DNA of 14,574 nucleotides from Silvimonas sp. JCM 19000 (GTDB lineage Bacteria; Pseudomonadota; Gammaproteobacteria; Burkholderiales; Chitinibacteraceae), in contig BBFD01000079.1 in NCBI GenBank assembly GCA_001313065.1, forward strand, positions 1-14,574. Reading direction: 5' to 3'. Both the position numbers and the translations under genes were made by a program. The notes beneath the pieces were generated by a model. The model had not been told where the DNA came from and made no database searches. It was given only the letters and a program-made list of their open reading frames with translations. Below are positions 6,699 to 14,570 of this stretch, piece by piece. Each line of letters starts with the position of its first letter. Position 1 is the stretch's first letter.

Positions 6699-6775
6699 GC
6701 GCCCGTAGCTCAGTTGGATAGAGTATCTGGCTACGAACCAGAGGGTCGGGCGTTCGAATCGCTCCGGGCGCACCA
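6699..6775 (+). tRNA. tRNA-Arg (anticodon ACG)
   Basis: A 77-base cloverleaf with encoded CCA. The acceptor GCGCCCG pairs with CGGGCGC. The anticodon stem TCTGG/CCAGA holds the loop CTACGAA with ACG at 6733-6735, expected to be edited to ICG and to read CGU, CGC and CGA. The T stem GGGCG/CGCTC has one G-U pair. No terminator or promoter is seen in the gaps on either side, so it is probably co-transcribed with the tRNA-Glu genes. Confidence 0.96.
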
Positions 6776-6813
6776 CTTCTTCTTTATGCATATCCCAGCA
6801 GTACCGTTGCCAG

Positions 6814-6889
6814 GTCCCCATCGTCTAGAGGCCTAGGACACCGCCCTTTCACGGCGATAACCGGGGTTCGAATCCCCGTGGGGACGCCA
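6814..6889 (+). tRNA. tRNA-Glu (anticodon TTC), copy 2
   Basis: Identical over 76 bases to the copy at 6575-6650, including the C-A mismatch closing the anticodon stem. The anticodon TTC is at 6848-6850. It is the last gene of the array. Confidence 0.96.
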
Positions 6890-6911
6890 TCAAACAGCAG
6901 CCTGTTTGATG
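6888..6911 (+). terminator. Hairpin at the end of the tRNA array
   Basis: CATCAAACAG (6888-6897) pairs perfectly with CTGTTTGATG (6902-6911) around CAGC. The stem begins in the CCA end of the last tRNA. There is no T tract after it on this strand, so it may be a terminator, a 3'-end processing structure, or both. Confidence 0.45.
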
Positions 6912-6996
6912 TGCCCGCCCGGCAACCACCCTCCTGCTTTAAATCCCTTCAAGTTCCACAGCAAATCAAACGTGTTCTACCCAATCGCAGCCAGGC

Positions 6997-8008
6997 TTAT
7001 GCCGTCGGCGCATGGAGCCAGTGCACGCTGAACAGATTTTCTGCGTCCGTCCACGTAGGTCCGGCGCGGAAGCCTGCTTGCACCGCCAGATTGCGGAAGC
7101 TATCGATGGTGTATTTGTGCGAGTTTTCGGTATGAATGGTTTCGCCTTCGCGAAAGCTGAAGCGTTGTCCCAGCACCGTCACCGTCTGATCGCGCTTGCT
7201 GATCAGATGCATTTCAATGCGTTGCAACACCGGATTGTAGAAGGCGTAGTGGCTGAAACCGGCAGGATTAAATGTCGCGCCCAGTTCCAGATTGGCTCGC
7301 CGCAGCATATTCAGGTTAAACGCCGCCGTCACGCCTTGCGCGTCGTTGTACGCCGCATGCAGTCGTGCCGGCTCCTTGACCAGATCTACACCAATCAATA
7401 AACCACCCCCGCGCAGCAATTCGGCCGTCGAATGCAAAAAGCTCAACGCTTCGTCGGGCTCCATATTGCCTATGGTCGAACCCGGAAAAAAAACCAACGC
7501 GGCGGCCGTGCGGCGATGCCGTGGCGGGGAGCGCCATCGGCTGCATATAGTCGGCCACCACCGGGCTGACGCTCAGACGCGGGTATAGCGTGCGCAAACG
7601 TTGCGCGGCATTTTCCAGATGTTCACCGGAAATATCGATCGGCAGATAACGTGTCGGCGCATTGATGGGCTCGAAAGCATCCAGCAGCAAGCGCACTTTG
7701 GTTAGCGAGCCCGCGCCAAATTCAATCAACTCAGCATCCGGCCCTATCTGCGCTGCCATCTCGGCCGCGTTATCGGTCAGGATTTTCAATTCGGTCCGGG
7801 TGGGATAGTACTCGGGCAAATCACAGATCAGGTCAAACAGGGCCGAGCCAGCCGCATCATAAAAGTATTTGGCTGGCACGCTGCGTGGACTGCGTTTGAG
7901 ACCTGCGAGCAAATCCTGGCCAAAGGCGGCCTGCGCCGTGTGTGCTTCGATTTCATTGGCATCAAATAAAGAGGCGGCATCAGCCTGGGCGGGAATATAG
8001 GAGCGCAT
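6997..8008 (-). CDS. egtD: L-histidine N(alpha)-methyltransferase EgtD (one frameshift)
   Basis: EgtD uses S-adenosylmethionine three times to make hercynine (trimethylhistidine), the first step of ergothioneine synthesis. The reconstructed protein has about 336 residues. Family motifs occur in order: KYFYDAAGSALFDLICDLPEYYPTRTE, ELIEFGAGSLTKVRLLLDAF (SAM-binding), YLPIDISGEHL, VGFFPGSTIGN (with the substrate Asn), AYNDAQGVTAAFNLNML, and near the end FREGETIHTENSHKY with the Glu and Ser that hold the histidine. The frame breaks at the A run 7486-7493 (8, frame needs 7), exactly at GFFPGSTIGN. The start MRSYIPAQADAASLF lies 22 bases after the egtB stop, so the two form an operon. The ribosome-binding site is weak (CGGAAA). 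No egtA, egtC or egtE lies in the window. Confidence 0.93.
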
Positions 8009-8030
8009 GTTTGTTTTTTCCGGGTTCGGT

Positions 8031-9284
8031 TCAAAGATCGCGTGCGAGGCGCACGCCAGAAAATTGCCACCGTGCGGCGGGCGGAAAGAAATTGCGGTAG
8101 GTGTGACGGGTATGGCCGGGCGGGGTGGCGACGCTGCCGCCGCGCAACACCACCTGGCTGACCATAAACTTGCCGTTGTATTCGGCAGCGATGCCAGCGA
8201 GCGGCACAAAACGTGGATAAGGGTCATACGACGAGCGGGTCCACTGCCACACTTGATCGTCCACTTGCGTCATGCCCACTGCGGTGCTGGCCGCTTCCCA
8301 TTCAAATTCTGTCGGCAAGCGCGCCCCGGCCCACGCGGCATAGGCGGCCGCTTCATAAAAAACTGAGCTGCGCTACGGGCGCGTCGGGCTGCAAAGCGTG
8401 TACGCCGTCCAACCCAAACACCCACCAGTCATTGGCCGGTAAATCGTCGCGTTGCTGAAAGCGGCGGCGCGGGTCATCTGGCGCCAGCCAATAGGCTGGA
8501 TGTTGCCAGTCTTGTGCGCGCACCGCGGCCCAGCCATCGGACAGCCAGAGGTCGGCGCGTTGATAGCCGCCATCGGCGATAAATGCGGCGAACTCGCCAC
8601 AGGTGACCAGGCGGTTAGCGATGGAATAGGGCTGCAGCAGCGTTTGATGTCGCGGCGTTTCGTTATCAAAGCAGAAGCGGTCTGCGGATGCGGGCATGCC
8701 GATATCGACAACGCCACCGGGCTGGTCCAGCCACTGCAAAGGCGCGGGTCGGACCGGGGCCGTGGCGTTGCGATAGGCCGGGAGCAAGGGGTTACACGAA
8801 AACGCATGCAGGATATCGGTGAGCAGCAGCTCTTGATGTTGCTGCTCATGGTTAAGGCCCAATTCAATAATCGGCGCAACCTGAACCAGCATTTCGTCAT
8901 CGGCCTGCTGCAGCAAATGCTCTACCGCCTGATCGACATGGCGACGAAACGCCATCACTTCGTCCAGGCTCGGCCGGGTAATCAGGCCGCGCAAAGGGCG
9001 CGGATGCCGTGGGCCCAGTGCCTCGTAATAGGAGTTGAATAGATAGTGCAAACGCGGATCGAACAAGGCGTAATCGTGCGCGTGTCTTTGCAGCAACACG
9101 GTTTCAAAAAAAACCAGGTGGTATGCGCCAGATGCCATTTGGTCGGGCTGGCGTCCGGCATCGACTGGATGCACTGGTCTTCGGGCGACAGCGGCGCGGC
9201 CAGCGCCAGGGTATGCGCGCGAACTTGCCGATAGCGCTCATGCAACGCTTGCGCAGCAGCGTCGCTCGATGGGGCAAAACTCAT
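8031..9284 (-). CDS. egtB: Ergothioneine sulfoxide synthase EgtB (two frameshifts)
   Basis: EgtB is a non-heme iron enzyme that joins hercynine to a thiol (gamma-glutamylcysteine or cysteine, depending on type) to form the sulfoxide precursor of ergothioneine. The reconstructed length is 416 residues. The N-terminal DinB-like domain has the iron ligands: His51 in [11 protein letters not shown], and His145 and His149 in [15 protein letters not shown] (HX3HXE). The C-terminal sulfatase-modifying-factor (FGE) fold shows [42 protein letters not shown] and [20 protein letters not shown]. The frame breaks at the A runs 9106-9113 (8, needs 6) and 8357-8362 (6, needs 5). The segment between EFEWEAAS and VWQW is short. 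The ATG has an excellent AAGGAGA ribosome-binding site (9288-9294). egtD follows immediately. Confidence 0.93.
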
Positions 9285-9441
9285 GCGTCTCCTTGCAAGG
9301 TCTTGCCAGCGCGGCGCTGCGACGCGCGCGACGGGTTGCCATCATGCCCCGCGTGCCTGGTCGCGCCTATTCGTGTACGGCGCATGCGCATGTCAGACGT
9401 TGCCCTATGCACACCGCCGCTGCCGCTGGCTTGGTGCGTTT

Positions 9442-9469
9442 GTTATAGAAATTAATCATGACGCTGCAA
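9442..9469 (-). promoter_or_regulatory. Possible egtBD promoter
   Basis: On the minus strand TATAAC (9447-9442) lies 16 bases after TTGCAG (9469-9464). The -10 is good (5/6) and the -35 is poor (3/6). It sits in the only AT-rich patch of the gap between hxlR and egtB and would give a GC-rich leader of about 150 bases, in which I see no gene. Confidence 0.35.
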
Positions 9470-9499
9470 TGACAAGAGAATGAGCGGCAGGGCGGCTCA
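9470..9499 (-). terminator. Weak terminator-like hairpin after hxlR
   Basis: On the minus strand TGAGC (9499-9495, including the hxlR stop codon) pairs with GCTCA (9485-9481) around nine bases, followed by TTCTCTTGT. The stem is short and the U-rich tract is broken. Confidence 0.4.
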
Positions 9500-9904
9500 G
9501 GGCTGCGGATTGGCGGCATCGAAGGCGGCGCGGGCGGCCAGAATCTGCGCGTAGCTGCGATCCGCCCAATCGATCAGATGGCCGAGTGGTGCTAACACCG
9601 ATACCCCCAGCGGTGACAATTGATATTGCACCGACGGGGGTTTGGTCGGAAATACCTCACGAATAATCAGGCCATCGCGTTCCAGATTGCGCAAGGTCTG
9701 AGTGAGCATGCGCTTGGAGATATCCGGCGTGGTGCGTTGCAATTCGCTAAAGCGATGCGGTCGCGCGGCGAGTGCCATCACCAGCAGCGAGGTCCATTTG
9801 TCACCGATACGGTCGAGCACATTGCGCACCGGGCATTGTGAGGCATCGAATGCGGCTTCACGCATGGCGCCAAATTGATCGACGATATTACTGCGCGAAT
9901 TCAT
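9497..9904 (-). CDS. HxlR-family winged-helix regulator (YtfH/QorR-like)
   Basis: This 135-residue protein is intact. It has the HxlR (DUF24) core: [53 protein letters not shown] (recognition helix and wing), then [20 protein letters not shown]. Cys24, just before the first helix, is the residue that senses diamide, quinones or electrophiles in studied members such as YodB, QorR and HypR. It is divergent from a QorB-type quinone reductase, the same arrangement as ytfH-qorB in E. coli. It therefore probably represses its neighbour and itself through the dyad at 9967-9983. The ribosome-binding site AAGGAA is well placed. The family and pairing are clear; the actual inducer is an inference. Confidence 0.9.
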   Translation of the reverse strand: MNSRSNIVDQFGAMREAAFDASQCPVRNVLDRIGDKWTSLLVMALAARPHRFSELQRTTPDISKRMLTQTLRNLERDGLIIREVFPTKPPSVQYQLSPLGVSVLAPLGHLIDWADRSYAQILAARAAFDAANPQP

Positions 9905-9949
9905 GAGGGTTCCTTCCAGGTAACCTTGAGCGGAAAAAAAACTGCCTCC

Positions 9950-9983
9950 TTGTGGGCAGCGGAGGCGGTCTCTATTATAGACC
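9950..9983. promoter_or_regulatory. Overlapping divergent promoters with an HxlR operator-like dyad
   Basis: A 17-bp dyad (9967-9983, GGTCTCTATTATAGACC, 7 of 8 pairs) covers two opposed -10 boxes. TATTAT (9973-9978, +) has TTGTGG 17 bases upstream (9950-9955) and serves qorB. A perfect TATAAT reads the other way (9979-9974, -) toward hxlR, though with no good -35. A further dyad, GCCTCC and GGAGGC, surrounds the qorB -35. A dimeric HxlR protein bound here would block both genes. Confidence 0.65.
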
Positions 9984-10017
9984 TGTCCTCTTTTTTTAAA
10001 ACCTACAGGAAAGCAAT

Positions 10018-10837
10018 ATGTCCGCTACTCAACAACGCATTCTGGTCACTGGTGCCACTGGCCAACTCGGCCATCTGGTGGTGGCTGCACTGCTCAAACG
10101 TGTGCCCGCGACGCAAGTCATCGCGCTGGTGCGCAAGCCGGAAGCCGCCGCAGCGTTCGTGGCGCAAGGCGTCGAAACCCGTATCGGCGATTACACCGAC
10201 GCCGCGAGTCTGGAAAAAAAGCCTTTGCGGGTGTCGACCGGGTGCTACTGATCTCGTCCAATGAACTGGGCCAACGCGCTACGCAACATCAAAACGTGAT
10301 CAACGCGGCCAAGGCGCTGGCGTCAAACTGTTGGCCTACACCAGCGTATTGCATGCCGATACCTCAGCCCTTGGCCTGGCCGAAGAACACCGTCAAACCG
10401 AAACCGCGCTCAAGGCATCGGGTGTGCCTTATGTGTTGCTGCGCAATGGCTGGTACCTGGAAAACCAGGCGGGCGGCGCAGCAGGCGCCGTGCAACATGG
10501 CGCGGTGCTGGGCGTGGCGGGTGAGGGCAAGATTTCTGCAGCTACGCGTGCTGACTACGCCGAGGCGGCCGCAGTGGTGCTGACCTCAACCGACGATCAA
10601 GCCGGCAAGGTTTATGAGTTGGCCGGCGACAGCGGTTACACCGGTCCAGAGCTGGCCGCCGAAATTGCGCGCCAGTCCGGCAAGCCGGTTAACTATGTGC
10701 ATCTGGACGAAGCGGGCTACAAGAAAGCGCTGATTGATGTGGGCCTGCCCGAGTTCGTGGCCGAGTTGTTGGCGAACAGCGATAACGCGGCCAGCAAAGG
10801 CGCTTTGTTTGATGAAGGTAAGCAACTGAGTGCCTGA
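10018..10837 (+). CDS. qorB: NAD(P)H:quinone oxidoreductase, QorB/NmrA-type SDR (two frameshifts)
   Basis: This is an atypical short-chain dehydrogenase of the NmrA/YtfG group, which reduces quinones with NADPH and contributes to redox defence. About 272 residues are reconstructed. The Rossmann motif GATGQLG is at residues 12-18. Then come [44 protein letters not shown], the segment [24 protein letters not shown] and the typical [12 protein letters not shown]. The frame breaks at the A run 10214-10220 (7, frame needs 5; 8 is also possible and would add a Lys). It breaks again near 10316 (one G lost from [14 protein letters not shown]). The ATG has an AGGA ribosome-binding site (10007-10010). 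It is divergent from the HxlR gene. Downstream it converges with lysR; the short gap has no convincing terminator. Confidence 0.88.
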
Positions 10838-10922
10838 TTGGCCGTCCGACCACGCCGTTGAGTGTGGCTGTGAGCACGGCGCTGGGCAAATAAGCCGGAA
10901 CAGCGTTGCGGGCCCTGCTTGC

Positions 10923-11867
10923 TTAGCTGGGTAGGGCGTTCGCAAGCTGATCTGCCGGAATCTGGCCACATAAAAGTGGTCGGATTTCCGGCCGTAACAA
11001 CCATTCCACTGCCCAACGTCGCACCCGTCCCATTCCTTCAGTGCGATGCGCCAGAAACAGATGCGTGGCGTGTTTGTGTTCCTGCAATTCTTTTTTTTAC
11101 CAGCAGGCCGCGCTCTAACAGCGGTAGCACCAGATGGCGCGGCACATAGCCGATGCCCGCGTTTTGTTCGATCAGCGCCGTTGCCGTATGAAAATCGGGG
11201 ACGTAGACCGGCTTTTGCCCATTCAGCAACCATGCCTGTTGTGGATGGAAATTGATTGCTGTGTCACGGATGCAGATGGCCGCGTACTGGCGCAAGTCAT
11301 GCGCTTGCAAAGGATCGGTTTGCCCGCGCAAAGGGTGGCCGGCCCCCACCACAAAATCCCATTCCAGTTCACCCAGACTATGGCTGATTACGCCTTCCGA
11401 ACTGGGCACCACGTGCGGACCGCCGATGACCAGATCGGCACGCCGACTGTATAGCGCTTCCCAGCACCCGTTATAAACCTCGCGCGCCATGCTGATCTGC
11501 GTGGACGGAAACATGGTTTCGAACTGGCAGATCAGATTGATCAAGACCGTATGCGGCACGATGTTGTTCACCGCAATCTTGAGCTCGCGCTCGACCCCCT
11601 CGTGCACCAGGGCGGTATTGCGCTTGAGGCTTCCAGGTCGTCCAGCACGCTTTTGCTATGACCCACAAAATACTCGCCCGCTGGCGTTAACTCGATATAC
11701 GAGCCTTTGCGGATAAACAAATCCACACCCAGTTGTTCTTCCAGCTTTTTTTTGACCGTGTAGCTGATCGCTGAAGGCACTTTGTGGATCTGTACTGCCG
11801 CGGCCGTGATGCTTTGATAACGGGCGACCAGGCGCACGATGCGGATTGTCTCACTCGATATAAACAT
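10923..11867 (-). CDS. LysR-family regulator, AllS/PunR-like (two frameshifts plus one in-frame expansion)
   Basis: About 313 residues. The N-terminal helix-turn-helix reads ITAAAVQIHKVPSAISYTVK and LEEQLGVDLFIRKG. The effector domain includes GVERELKIAVNNIVPHTVL, AREVYNGCWEALYSRRADLVIGG, LGELEWDFVVGAGHPL and NAGIGYVPRHLVLPLLERG. These resemble, from memory, E. coli AllS (allantoin) and PunR (purine). One C is missing near 11628. The T run 11091-11098 (8, frame needs 7) hides the true C terminus: past it the frame continues KKELQEHKHATHLFLAHR to a stop at 10923, so this apparent gap is coding. The T8 run at 11746-11753 adds a third Lys in the helix-turn-helix (family spacing suggests two). 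Ribosome-binding site CAGGAG. It lies 28 bases after the permease stop and is co-directional, so it probably regulates this operon. Confidence 0.85.
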
Positions 11868-11895
11868 ACGCGGGGCTCCTGATCGGCCGTGGTCA

Positions 11896-13131
11896 TTACG
11901 CCGTTTGCAATTTGCGCCGAGGTGCCAGTCGGCTAAGTAGCGCGTAGCAGACGCAAGCCACCAGGATGGAGTCGACCGAGGGGATGGTGGTCAGCACAAA
12001 ATAGCCCTTCACCGTCATGAATCCGGTCAGCGACGCGATCAGCCACGCCACAAAAGTCAGCAGCTTGATCGGTGGTTCCGCGCTCAGACTGTCCTGATCG
12101 TATCCGTGGCGGCGATACAGGAAAAAAAATCGGCGATATAGATACCGGCCACTGGCGGCGTGGCGATGCCGAGGAAGAGCAAGAACGGGATGAACCACGC
12201 CATGATGTCCATGCTGCCCACAACAAAGGCCAGCACGCCCAGCGCCACCGTAATCTGCCATTTGGGAAAGCGCGTCAGCAGGGTTGAAACCACCAGGGTG
12301 CCCTGGAACATATTGCCGGCGTTGCCAGTGACAGTGGCAAAGATCAGCAGCAGCGCCGTGGGCAAAACCAGTCCCATCAAGGACATTGCGCCAAGCAAAG
12401 AGCTTTGCCCGGTGAGCGCACTGGGCGTGGCGCCAGCCAGTACAGCAGCGGGTAGGCAATCAGGAAAGCACTGATGGCGGCAATCAATGCATGTTTGCGG
12501 TCATGCACAAAGCAACCGAAGTCGGGCAACGTGGCCACCAGTACGATGATGGTGCCGACCACCGAAGACACAGCAACCCCCGGTGACATGGTCGCGATGA
12601 CCACTGCGGGCGCAGCTCGGCCTCGGTGGCTCGGTACACGATGTAGCACAGCATCAGCGCGATGACAGGCACGGCAAACTGCGCCACTTTGCCGAGGATG
12701 GCAAAGCCGAACGCGGTCGAAGCGACGAAGATGACGCAGCCGATAGCCACCAGCAGCGGCGTGGGAATGTCGACGCCGTGTTGCGCCAGCAAGTCATGCA
12801 CCGAGTGCCCGAACATATTGGCGGTGACGGCAATCCAGCCGAACAGACTGATTGCCAGCAACACATTGATGGCAACGGCGCCTTTTTTTCACCAAAAGAG
12901 AATTTGACGATGCCATAAGTGGCAGCCGGGCTTTTTTTTCACCCACGCAGATGGTGACAGCCGAAATGATGGCGAGAATAAGGCCGCCTAGCCCCACCAC
13001 GCGCAGCAGATCACCATCGGCCAGCTGGCTGCCGATGCTGGACGAGGAAAGGAGCACGGGTGTCACCGCAATGCCTAGCAAAATCAGGCAATGCGATAGC
13101 CCGGGGCGGTATCAGGACTGGATGAACGCAT
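11896..13131 (-). CDS. NCS1-family cytosine/purine permease (CodB-like; six indels)
   Basis: This is an inner-membrane transporter of the nucleobase:cation symporter-1 family, probably importing a purine, pyrimidine, hydantoin or allantoin-like compound. Reconstruction gives about 410 residues, close to CodB (419). CodB-like landmarks are YGIVKFSFGEKGAVAINVLL, ISLFGWIAVTANMFG, TLPDFGCFVHDRKHALIAAI and ATPPVAGIYIADFFLYRR. The frame is broken at 12932-12939 (T8, needs 6), 12883-12889 (T7, needs 5) and 12122-12129 (A8, needs 6). Single bases are also lost near 13087 (CCC), 12608 (CCCC) and 12434 (GGG). The ATG at 13131 has AAGGAG six bases away; an ATG at 13137 touches that site and is rejected. 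The substrate cannot be read from the sequence. The neighbours suggest ureido or purine catabolism. Confidence 0.85.
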
Positions 13132-13164
13132 GGTCATCTCCTTGCGCAAATAATGGTTGAAGAA

Positions 13165-13578
13165 TCAGATGCGGAACGCCGCCGAACCGGCGCGGTCTTG
13201 CTGGTCCATATAGGCACGCCAGCCGCCAAAGCGCGTGATTTCGAGCTGGCCCTCGATACGCCATGGTTCGGCCAGCACGCCGAGCATTTCCTGGCCATTG
13301 CGCAATTGCAGCTTGCCGATGCAGAGCCCGGCGGGTTCGGAGAGCAGCAGCGCGGCGAACGAGGCCATCGGTAATTCCCACACTTCCAGCGCAACTGCGG
13401 TACCGCCTTCGGTCACGCGCATCATGCCGGGATGGTCGTCGTTGACGCTCCAGATGCGGTAGTGCTCGTCGGTATGGTCTTCGCGCACAAAGCGCCCGCC
13501 GACGTTCAACATATTGGGATTGAGTTTGAGCCCGCGCATCAGCGTGCCGTTGACAGCGAGCAGGGTGGTTTCAGACAT
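13165..13578 (-). CDS. Stand-alone allophanate-hydrolase C-terminal-type domain protein
   Basis: This intact 137-residue protein matches, from memory, only the C-terminal domain of allophanate hydrolase (AtzF/DUR1,2 type, a gamma-glutamylcyclotransferase-like fold). The amidase half is absent. Conserved marks are NGTLMRGLKLN, GGRFVREDHTDEHYRIW (HYR at 39-41), GTAVALEVWELP (65-70), CIGKLQL, and the ending ITRFGGWRAYM (117-124). In fungal allophanate hydrolase this domain is reported to decarboxylate N-carboxycarbamate. Here it may act on a similar unstable carboxylate, releasing carbamate for the carbamate kinase encoded just upstream; that is inference. It lies 32 bases after arcC and 33 before the permease start. 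I chose the inner ATG at 13578 because the family homology begins there. An AAGGA lies 14 bases before it, and the intervening A8 run may be inflated. A frame extension to 13611 would overlap the arcC stop. Confidence 0.8.
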   Translation of the reverse strand: MSETTLLAVNGTLMRGLKLNPNMLNVGGRFVREDHTDEHYRIWSVNDDHPGMMRVTEGGTAVALEVWELPMASFAALLLSEPAGLCIGKLQLRNGQEMLGVLAEPWRIEGQLEITRFGGWRAYMDQQDRAGSAAFRI

Positions 13579-13610
13579 GGGCAGGTTTTTTTTCCTTGGG
13601 TTTGTGAGCA

Positions 13611-14570
13611 TCAGGCATGGATCCAGGTACCGGTTTCGTGCGCGAGCGCGCGGCCGATGGCGGCAGGGCTGGTGATCAGGCCGCAGGCCGTTTTGCCTTG
13701 CTGACGCGATTGCTCGACAAAACCGAGGATGGCTTCGACTTTAGGCAGCATGCTGCCCGCGCCAAACTGGCCGGCAGCGATCAGCGCTTGCGCTTGCTCG
13801 ACGCTGAGCTGGTGCAGCCATTGCTGCTCGGGTTTGCCAAAATTGATGGCGACTTGCTCGACGCCGGTAGGGATCAACAACAGATCGGCGCCCAGCTGGC
13901 TGGCCAGCAGCGCAGAGGCCAGATCCTTGTCGATGACGGCTTCGACGCCCTGCAATTGCTGCGCGGCATCACGCACCACCGGAATACCGCCACCGCCGCA
14001 GGCAATCACGACGCAACCTTGTTCGATCAGATGCGCGATCAACCCGCTTTCCAGAATTTCTTGCGGCTGCGGTGAGGCCACCGTGCGACGCCAACCGCGC
14101 CCGGCGTCTTCCATTACGCTCCAGCCCAGTTCTTGCTGGCGCAAACGGGCAGTGGCTTCATCGAGAAACGCCCCGACCGGCTTGGCGGGTTTGCGGAAAG
14201 CAGGGTCGCTCAGACTGACGCGTGTTTGCGTGACCAGCGTAATCACGGGTTTGCTCAGGCCGCGGCGCTGCAGGGCGTTGCTTAGCGCCTTCTGAAACAT
14301 ATAACCGATGGCGCCCTGGGTATCGCCCACCGCGTAATCGAGCGGAACCGGGGCCAACTCGGCGGCGGCCATTTCGGAGCGCCGCAGGATAAAGCCCACC
14401 TGAGGGCCGTTACCGTGGGTGAGCACCACATTCCAGCCTGCTTCAATCAGCGGGGCGATGTGGCTGACACTGTCTATGACCGCTTCGTACTGATCCGGAA
14501 TGCTGGTGTGCTGGTCATCGCGGATCAGGGCGTTGCCACCCACCGCGACGACGGCGAGACGGGGCTTCAT
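13611..14570 (-). CDS. arcC: Carbamate kinase
   Basis: It catalyses carbamoyl phosphate + ADP = ATP + carbamate (with CO2 and ammonia). In catabolic operons it runs toward ATP. The 319-residue protein is complete and clean. Motifs of the amino-acid-kinase fold are VVAVGGNAL (7-15), THGNGPQVG (51-59), DYAVGDTQGAIGYMFQKAL, VIACGGGGIPVV, VEAVIDKDLASALLA and FGAGSMLPKVEAILGF. It is the first gene of this cluster in the window. Only four bases precede the ATG, so its ribosome-binding site and any upstream operon partners lie outside. There is no arginine deiminase or ornithine carbamoyltransferase beside it. The neighbours (NCS1 permease, allophanate-hydrolase-type domain, AllS-like regulator) point to a role like YbcF/AllK in allantoin-oxamate catabolism rather than the arginine deiminase pathway. 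Confidence 0.95.
   Translation of the reverse strand: MKPRLAVVAVGGNALIRDDQHTSIPDQYEAVIDSVSHIAPLIEAGWNVVLTHGNGPQVGFILRRSEMAAAELAPVPLDYAVGDTQGAIGYMFQKALSNALQRRGLSKPVITLVTQTRVSLSDPAFRKPAKPVGAFLDEATARLRQQELGWSVMEDAGRGWRRTVASPQPQEILESGLIAHLIEQGCVVIACGGGGIPVVRDAAQQLQGVEAVIDKDLASALLASQLGADLLLIPTGVEQVAINFGKPEQQWLHQLSVEQAQALIAAGQFGAGSMLPKVEAILGFVEQSRQQGKTACGLITSPAAIGRALAHETGTWIHA

Noticed and set aside
9285..9480. Plus-strand open frames in the gap between egtB and hxlR
   Set aside because: They have no recognisable domain, no ribosome-binding site and arginine/cysteine-rich composition typical of chance frames in GC-rich DNA.
10853..10881. CGCCGT/ACGGCG hairpin after qorB as a terminator
   Set aside because: Only six base pairs with a 17-base loop and no T tract on either strand.
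10954..10992. Large imperfect hairpin (GCCGGAATCTGGCCAC with GTGGTCGGATTTCCGGC) as a bidirectional terminator between qorB and lysR
   Set aside because: After frame correction this stretch codes for the C terminus of the LysR protein, and no T tract follows on either strand.
13132..13137. Alternative ATG start for the permease at 13137
   Set aside because: It directly abuts the AAGGAG ribosome-binding site; the ATG at 13131 has proper six-base spacing.
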